A model generated the notes under the pieces. The model was not told where the DNA came from. It did no database searches and was given only the letters and a program-made list of their open reading frames with translations. Below are positions 35,598 to 40,527 of a stretch of DNA of 40,527 nt, piece after piece (the stretch's first letter is position 1; every line of letters begins with the position of its first letter). The position numbers were made by a program, and so were the translations under genes. The stretch covers positions 1 through 40,527 of the forward strand of contig NZ_JAHDIG010000045.1 of assembly GCF_020630935.1 (NCBI RefSeq), read 5' to 3'. The DNA comes from Bernardetia sp. GTDB lineage: Bacteria; Bacteroidota; Bacteroidia; Cytophagales; Bernardetiaceae.

Positions 35598-36434
35598 ATG
35601 AAAATTAAATATGCCTTTTTACTATTGTTATTTATAGTTTTTTCGTGCAATGCAAAATCTGAAAAGAAATCTAATGAGCAACAAGAGAAACAAAATTTGA
35701 TTGTGGAAACTCCAACCATAACTAAGAAAGATATTGCTAAAGAAACTCCTGTTGAAACCAATAATAAGACAAAAATCATAAACGAACCTTTAGAAAATTT
35801 CACAAAAGTTGATACAGTATTTTTTGAAATCAACAATACAGATTCTTCTTATTTAGGTAGAAGTCAAATGGGAGACAACGGTTGGGGATATGCCAATGTA
35901 ATCAATGATTCTATCATATTTGCTTATGATGATTACTATTTCAATATGAAATTACTGAATGTCAATACTGGTCAAATAGACACTGTTGTGTATCACGACA
36001 TTGATTTTAACTTTCAGAGTTTTGAAGCTATCAGAGGAGAAGTTTTTAGGCAAACACATAAAAATTTGTATAGATTTGATAGCAATCTCAATCTAAAAGA
36101 TTCTATTTCAGTTAGTGAAAGTGTATCTACTAATTATGCTCAATACGATTTTGTAGAGGATTTTCATAGTAGCCCAAAGGGAATAAATATTGATTACCCT
36201 AAGGGATTTACAAAGAAAAGTATCAAAAAATCTGACCTCACAGAAAAACCTTATTTAAAGCGAATAAATGATTCTACGTTACAATATGGAGCAGTTTTCT
36301 ACAAAGTAAAACTACTACCAAAAAATCAAACCTTTATTTTCCATTACAAAGACAAAATATATTCTGTTTATGATATAGAAGGAAAACATATATTACTGAT
36401 TCATTATTATGATAGTCCTTTGAAAGGCTATTGA
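35598..36434 (+). CDS. Lipoprotein of unknown function
   Basis: 278 aa. The lipoprotein signal MKIKYAFLLLLFIVFSC has its lipobox cysteine at 17. A polar, lysine/glutamate/threonine-rich linker (about 20-70) precedes a beta-rich domain (YLGRSQMGDNGWGYANVIND, SIIFAYDDYYFNMKLLNVNT, then HYKDKIYSVYDIEGKHILLI). The strand pattern hints at a propeller-like or 6-bladed-like fold often seen in Bacteroidota lipoproteins, but no family was recognised. It is convergent with the barstar-like gene, ending 18 nt from it. Confidence 0.75.
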   Translation: MKIKYAFLLLLFIVFSCNAKSEKKSNEQQEKQNLIVETPTITKKDIAKETPVETNNKTKIINEPLENFTKVDTVFFEINNTDSSYLGRSQMGDNGWGYANVINDSIIFAYDDYYFNMKLLNVNTGQIDTVVYHDIDFNFQSFEAIRGEVFRQTHKNLYRFDSNLNLKDSISVSESVSTNYAQYDFVEDFHSSPKGINIDYPKGFTKKSIKKSDLTEKPYLKRINDSTLQYGAVFYKVKLLPKNQTFIFHYKDKIYSVYDIEGKHILLIHYYDSPLKGY

Positions 36435-36452
36435 ACAAGTGAAACAACATGC

Positions 36453-36956
36453 TTATCGTTCCTTGTCATTTAAAAGATAGAGGTTTATCGCTCCTATGGG
36501 TTCTGTAATTTTGAAATTCCTGTCATCTATTTGTACTAAAACTAATAGTTTTTTTCCGTGAGCAAACTTTCGCCTACCTTGAAAGGCGAAGATATCCAAA
36601 AGCATTGTTATACTCCACTCATCTAAATAATTTAAGTGCCTAAAAACTATTACTGTACCATTTTGATGGACTTCATAATCGTATAAGCAATCGTTGAGAG
36701 CATCGAAATTTTTACCATAATAATCTGGAAAGTTTAGCTTCTGTTGTAGGTCATAATGTAGTTCTGTCTTGTTTGATAGAAAGTTTCCTTCAAATTCTAT
36801 TATCTCATAACTTTTGTCTTCCAGTAACTTAATATCATAATCTAATACGCTTTCTTTGTGATACAACCTCACGAAACCATTTCCTATTATACTCAAATCG
36901 ACATTTTTATCTCTTAGTTGTTGTCTTTTTTTAGCTTTATCTTCGTGGTCTGCCAT
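36453..36956 (-). CDS. Barstar-like RNase inhibitor
   Basis: 167 aa. The C-terminal half carries the barstar signature FPDYYGKNFDALNDCLYDYE (about 96-115), the loop and helix that plug barnase-type ribonucleases, followed by a strand-rich end. About 90 residues at the N-terminus are extra compared with barstar itself (about 90 aa). No barnase-type or toxin gene lies in the visible neighbourhood, so the partner may be elsewhere, or this is an orphan immunity protein for a polymorphic or T6SS/T9SS toxin. The protein has no export signal, consistent with cytoplasmic protection. Confidence 0.78.
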   Translation of the reverse strand: MADHEDKAKKRQQLRDKNVDLSIIGNGFVRLYHKESVLDYDIKLLEDKSYEIIEFEGNFLSNKTELHYDLQQKLNFPDYYGKNFDALNDCLYDYEVHQNGTVIVFRHLNYLDEWSITMLLDIFAFQGRRKFAHGKKLLVLVQIDDRNFKITEPIGAINLYLLNDKER

Positions 36957-37020
36957 TGTAGAAAATTAAGAATTACGTAATCTTATTTAACGTAAAATAT
37001 GAAATATTTCTTATTTTGTT

Positions 37021-38862
37021 TTACTCATCCTCCAAAGTCTTCAAAAAACTTATAACATCTTTAATTTCCTGTTCTGAAAGATTCAAAGGCTTGACTGGTA
37101 GAGTCTGATATTTTAAATCAATTCCGATGCCTGCTCCACCACCACGGTTATAAAAGTCCATCACTTCTTCTAGTGTCTGATATACGCCATTGTGCATATA
37201 AGGAGCAGTTTTGGAGATATTTCGAAGTGTTGGAGTTTTGAAAAAGTGCTTTTTTTCTTCTGTTTGAAAAACATTGTATCTACCCAAATCTGTATCTATT
37301 TTAGCATTTATAGTATCGTTTTGAGTAGGAACACCAAGCAGTTCTATTTCAGATTCTTTGAAAGAAGTTGGAACAGTTCCGTTGAAAAGCGGTGCAAAAT
37401 GACACGTCGCACAGGCTGCCTTTCCCATAAAAAGATTGAAGCCATTGATTTCATTTTGGGTAAATGTATTTTCTATTCCCCTCATATTTTTGTCTAACTT
37501 GGAAGAAAATGGCGACAAACTTCGGATATAATCTGCCATTGCTGTACGGATATTTTGCTCTGTTAGGCTATCTGGATAAAGTTCTGCAAAGGTTTTGACG
37601 TATTCCGAGTTTTCTCTGACAGCAGAAAGCATAATCTCAGCATTGGTATGAAATTCTGTTTCATTATTGATAACTGATACAATTTGTCCTTCTAAGCTGC
37701 CTGCTCGGTTGTCGTGAAAAAATCCTTTTTGAAGTGCTGCATACGTTAGGGTTGGACTGTTTCTTTTTTGTCCTTCTGAAATTTTCTTTCCATCTGTAAA
37801 AGCTAAATCTTGGCTATGGCAAGTGGCACAGCTCATTTTTTTGTTTCTAGAAAGGTTTGTATCATTAAAAAGCTGTTTTCCCAAAACGACTTTGTCTTTC
37901 GAAATCTGTCCTAATTTTTGGTCAGAAAAGAAGTTGAGGTTAAAAGTAGAATCAGAAAAAAGTGAAGTCGCATCATTTTGAATGGCAAGCTCTAGTGGAA
38001 AATCTACATTCCAGTCTTTTACTGTTTTGTTCCAAAGTTGAATTTGTTTTTCTGTATGATTTTTAATGAATGAATATCTATCAAAATATTCAAAATTGGT
38101 GGTTTCATTTTCTGTAAGGAACTGACTGCTTTTTTGTAGCGCATTTTTCCAATCTTGATAAAGCTGTTGGTTTTTAAATTCCTTTTCAAAGAGCGTTAAA
38201 TAGTTTTCTAATTCTTGATAGACAATTTTATTATCCTCCAATGAAAGACCAGAAGGAGAATCGAAGCCTGTAATTCCTGTCAAAGCTACTCTAAAAATGG
38301 CATCTCTGAAAAGCCATAAAAAATGATAGTTTTTATAGACAGAAAGGTCAGTGTTGTTAGAAATAAGTCGTAAGCGTTGAAGCGTTTTGTCTGCCGTTTT
38401 TTGAATGTCCTTTATAGTTTCTTGTTCTATCTCTTCTAAAAACAAAAGTTCTTCCAAGACTTGAAATCCAAAAGGTTCAATGATTTTTATATTGGTTGCA
38501 TCTTCTTCCTCTACTTTTAAGATATTTGGAGCATTTAAGGTCTTATAATTTTCCCCATCTACGAAAGCCAAAATAGATTCTATCTTCTTAAAACTCCTTC
38601 TCGCCTCTTTATAATGATTTTGGCTTTTCTGAATGTGAATTTTGTTATACGCTGTGTCTTTATCAATGAGATTGAGAGCTGTTTTGCTAGCCTCTAGGTT
38701 GTTGATACAGTTTTCTATGTGGGAAAGATAAATATTTTCAATTTCTTGAAATGGTGTTGTGATTTCTTTAGAAATAGCTTGTTTGGTTTCTTTATTTGAA
38801 GAATTACAGGCTACAAGTAAAACAATAGACAAAAAAGTAAGGAGGAGAGCAAAGTGTTTCAT
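37021..38862 (-). CDS. Di-haem cytochrome c peroxidase lipoprotein with imelysin-like N-terminus
   Basis: 613 aa. Lipoprotein signal MKHFALLLTFLSIVLLVAC with the lipobox cysteine at 19. The N-terminal part (about 30-270) is helical and resembles imelysin/insulin-cleaving-like iron-uptake domains, with EPFGFQVLEELLFLEE. The C-terminal part is a CcpA/MauG-type di-haem peroxidase with haem-binding motifs CATCHSQ (C345, C348, H349) and CATCHFAP (C484, C487, H488). It also carries GKQLFNDTNLSRNKKMSCAT, PYMHNGVYQTLEEVMDFY and LPVKPLNLSEQEIKDVISFL in the usual places. It should act in the periplasm on peroxides or as an electron-transfer partner. The PhoX-like gene lies 106 nt upstream on the same strand. 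Confidence 0.9.
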   Translation of the reverse strand: MKHFALLLTFLSIVLLVACNSSNKETKQAISKEITTPFQEIENIYLSHIENCINNLEASKTALNLIDKDTAYNKIHIQKSQNHYKEARRSFKKIESILAFVDGENYKTLNAPNILKVEEEDATNIKIIEPFGFQVLEELLFLEEIEQETIKDIQKTADKTLQRLRLISNNTDLSVYKNYHFLWLFRDAIFRVALTGITGFDSPSGLSLEDNKIVYQELENYLTLFEKEFKNQQLYQDWKNALQKSSQFLTENETTNFEYFDRYSFIKNHTEKQIQLWNKTVKDWNVDFPLELAIQNDATSLFSDSTFNLNFFSDQKLGQISKDKVVLGKQLFNDTNLSRNKKMSCATCHSQDLAFTDGKKISEGQKRNSPTLTYAALQKGFFHDNRAGSLEGQIVSVINNETEFHTNAEIMLSAVRENSEYVKTFAELYPDSLTEQNIRTAMADYIRSLSPFSSKLDKNMRGIENTFTQNEINGFNLFMGKAACATCHFAPLFNGTVPTSFKESEIELLGVPTQNDTINAKIDTDLGRYNVFQTEEKKHFFKTPTLRNISKTAPYMHNGVYQTLEEVMDFYNRGGGAGIGIDLKYQTLPVKPLNLSEQEIKDVISFLKTLEDE

Positions 38863-38916
38863 TTTTATTTGTTATAATCACCCACGAGATATAAAAACAT
38901 TTACATACATACAAAG

Positions 38917-38946
38917 TGTAAGGAAAAGGCATGCCTTTTCCTTACA
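38917..38946. promoter_or_regulatory. Perfect 30-bp palindrome between PhoX-like and peroxidase genes
   Basis: tgtaaggaaaaggca (38917-38931) is immediately followed by its exact complement tgccttttccttaca (38932-38946), a loop-free 15+15 bp inverted repeat. On the minus strand it lies 22 nt after the PhoX-like stop and 54 nt before the peroxidase ATG. No T tract follows, so it may be an operator or a partial terminator. A cruciform or RNA hairpin would be very stable. Confidence 0.65.
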
Positions 38947-38968
38947 TGTACTACACATAGAAAAAAAA

Positions 38969-40438
38969 TTATCTTCCTAAACCATTGACAATAAATAACA
39001 TACTGCCTTCTTTTGTACTTGCTCCCAAATCTGAAACAGCATTAGGGTCTGTGAATGGTACTCCATCTTCTTTTACCCATCCGTGATTTTGAGTAATTAC
39101 TAAGAATGTTTCATCAATTCCGATAATATCAGAAACATCAATCATTCCAGTGATTTCCCACATATCGTCTGTTGCTCCGTAACCTTGTGTTGCTGCTGTG
39201 GTTTGGTTACATTCAAGAACAGTTTTCAATGCTCCAGTTCTCAAATCGTATTGATACAAACGTGCAAAGTGGTCTTTGTCTGGCGTGTCAGGATAACCGT
39301 TAGGGTCTTCTTGGATATAAGCGTAGTTTTCTGTAACTAAAATATTGTCTGGACTGTGGAATGCTTTTGCTTTTCCATCTAGCTTGTCGCCATCCAAAAC
39401 ACACGTAATTTTTCCTGCTTTGGTTGGGTCTTCTGGGTTCATCTCTAACTTATAAACACGACCATAAAATGTTCCTTTTCCTACCAAACCATCTTTTTTA
39501 CGTCCTGTAACACAGAAATAAACTTCTCTGTTGTTGGCAGCCGAACCTCTTCGCCAGTCAATGTCTTCTACTCTTGAGAATCCCATTGCACCTTTTTGTT
39601 TTGCTTCTGCATCCAATAAATCGATTTGTGTTTCATTCATTTCTACAAATTCCATATCATAAGAAACTCCTTCTTGCATATCCATTTCGTAATTGATACC
39701 AGCAGAAGTAACTTTCAAAGTGTACAACTTTCCACCATCTAAATCGCCCCTATTGCCTACATACATTCCAAGCTGCCCAGAAGGAATGGCGTTGTCTGAA
39801 TGGTCGTCTCCGATAAAAACAACGGTTTGGTTAGGATAAGCCTCTTTTCCTATCGGAACAGCATTTTCTGTCGACCATTGTCCCATTGCAGTAAGCATAC
39901 GAGCCGAAGAAGCCGATGTAGCACTTTTGAAAGGGTCAGTAGCAAAAACACCTTTTGAAGCTCCACCCCATTCTCCACCAGAAAGGTACAAAGGACCAAA
40001 ACCGTGTTCTTCAGGCGTGATAAGCGTACCCGAACACTGTGCCGTAGCAGCTGTAGCTTGTGCGTTGAGGATATACTCGCCCTTTACAGGTTTGAAGGTT
40101 TTGTCAAAAGTAATTCTGGCGATAGAATAATCTGCTTCAATATTGTTGATGAGCGTATAAGTACCGTCTGCATTTCTTAAAAGACCAGCACCATCAGCCA
40201 TTGAGCCATATACAAATTCTGGACTTTCGCTTAGTTTGTCTTCCGAAGTAAGTAAAGGATAAACTTTTACAGAAGAAAACTCCGAAGTGAGTTTCAAGAA
40301 AGAAGGCGTAATAGAATGAGCGACCAATTCTGCTTCTGTTGTGATAACATCTGGCGTATTTTCGTCATCTTTACAAGAAGAGACAAGGCTAGTTGCAGCC
40401 AACGCTAAGGTAAATAAGGTAATTTTTGAAGGTTTCAT
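38969..40438 (-). CDS. PhoX-like (DUF839) secreted phosphatase-family lipoprotein
   Basis: 489 aa. Lipoprotein signal MKPSKITLFTLALAATSLVSSC with the cysteine at 22 (LVSSC). The mature protein is a beta-propeller of the PhoX/DUF839 group: SMADGAGLLRNADGTYTLINNIE (in two pieces) near the start, EEHGFGPLYLSGGEWGG, then FSRVEDIDWR, YFCVTGRKKDG, HSPDNILVTENYAYIQEDPN and the terminal TQNHGWVKEDG. The family includes calcium- and iron-dependent alkaline phosphatases. The metal ligands cannot be assigned with certainty by eye, so phosphatase activity is not proved. It precedes the peroxidase gene on the same strand and may share its regulation. Confidence 0.78.
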   Translation of the reverse strand: MKPSKITLFTLALAATSLVSSCKDDENTPDVITTEAELVAHSITPSFLKLTSEFSSVKVYPLLTSEDKLSESPEFVYGSMADGAGLLRNADGTYTLINNIEADYSIARITFDKTFKPVKGEYILNAQATAATAQCSGTLITPEEHGFGPLYLSGGEWGGASKGVFATDPFKSATSASSARMLTAMGQWSTENAVPIGKEAYPNQTVVFIGDDHSDNAIPSGQLGMYVGNRGDLDGGKLYTLKVTSAGINYEMDMQEGVSYDMEFVEMNETQIDLLDAEAKQKGAMGFSRVEDIDWRRGSAANNREVYFCVTGRKKDGLVGKGTFYGRVYKLEMNPEDPTKAGKITCVLDGDKLDGKAKAFHSPDNILVTENYAYIQEDPNGYPDTPDKDHFARLYQYDLRTGALKTVLECNQTTAATQGYGATDDMWEITGMIDVSDIIGIDETFLVITQNHGWVKEDGVPFTDPNAVSDLGASTKEGSMLFIVNGLGR

Positions 40439-40496
40439 TTTGAATGATTTTGAATAGTAAATTTTTAATGCTGAACTTGTTTAAGAATGGTTTTCT

Positions 40497-40519
40497 AGCG
40501 CAAGATTCCATCTTGTGCT
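40497..40519. repeat. Palindromic element near the window end
   Basis: agcgcaagat (40497-40506), 3-nt loop, atcttgtgct (40510-40519): a 10-bp stem with one mismatch, GC-richer than its surroundings. It is upstream of the PhoX-like gene and may extend past the window edge. It may be one copy of a dispersed repeat. Confidence 0.5.
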
Positions 40520-40527
40520 TACCGTTT

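Overview
The window looks like chromosomal DNA of a member of the Bacteroidota, most likely the Cytophagales. A Bernardetia/Flexibacter-like genome would fit, but that is inference. The evidence is low GC, very AT-rich spacers, promoters matching the Bacteroidota consensus TTTG-N19-TAnnTTTG (perfect examples at 50-80 and 10168-10198), few convincing Shine-Dalgarno sites, and two secreted proteins ending in type IX secretion (T9SS) sorting domains, one type A and one type B.

1-10087 is a translation and secretion block on the + strand: rplP, rpmC, rpsQ, rplN, rplX, rplE, rpsN, rpsH, rplF, rplR, rpsE, rpmD (59 aa), rplO, secY, then map and prmC. Gene order is the conserved S10/spc order, but the block is unusual. 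rplP has its own promoter and a leader of about 450 nt, with no rpsC directly in front. Many spacers are 80-250 nt and carry AT-rich repeat-like tracts. A second promoter precedes rplO, and a strong terminator follows secY. The usual continuation after map (infA, rpmJ, rpsM and so on) is replaced by prmC.

10088-17688 starts with a 620-nt non-coding stretch holding a perfect promoter and RNA-like structures. It is followed by a PorE-like propeller/OmpA protein and a 1588-aa subtilisin-type protease with four composite Ig/PKD modules and a type A T9SS tail. 17784-28841 is mixed: a small secreted protein with an internal duplication, an RNase AS-like exonuclease, a methyltransferase, a quinone-oxidoreductase-like enzyme, a nuclease-plus-DNA-methyltransferase gene split by a frameshift, a tricorn-type protease, a membrane protein with a voltage-sensor-like segment but no pore, and a STAS/SEC14-like protein. 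28842-33320 holds a 53-aa membrane protein and a 1266-aa surface protein with six repeats and a type B T9SS tail.

33398-40527 is mostly on the minus strand: a frameshifted lipoprotein, a saccharopine/alanine dehydrogenase-family enzyme, a barstar-like inhibitor without a visible nuclease, and a pair coding a di-haem cytochrome c peroxidase with an imelysin-like N-terminus and a PhoX-like lipoprotein. Another lipoprotein lies here on the + strand. Several palindromic elements, some resembling REP sequences, sit in the spacers of the second half. No tRNA, rRNA, CRISPR array, insertion sequence or phage gene was recognised.

No complete new system is evident. The leads most worth checking are the split nuclease-methyltransferase gene, the pore-less voltage-sensor-like protein, the 10.2-10.5 kb RNA candidate, and the PhoX/peroxidase pair separated by a perfect 30-bp palindrome.
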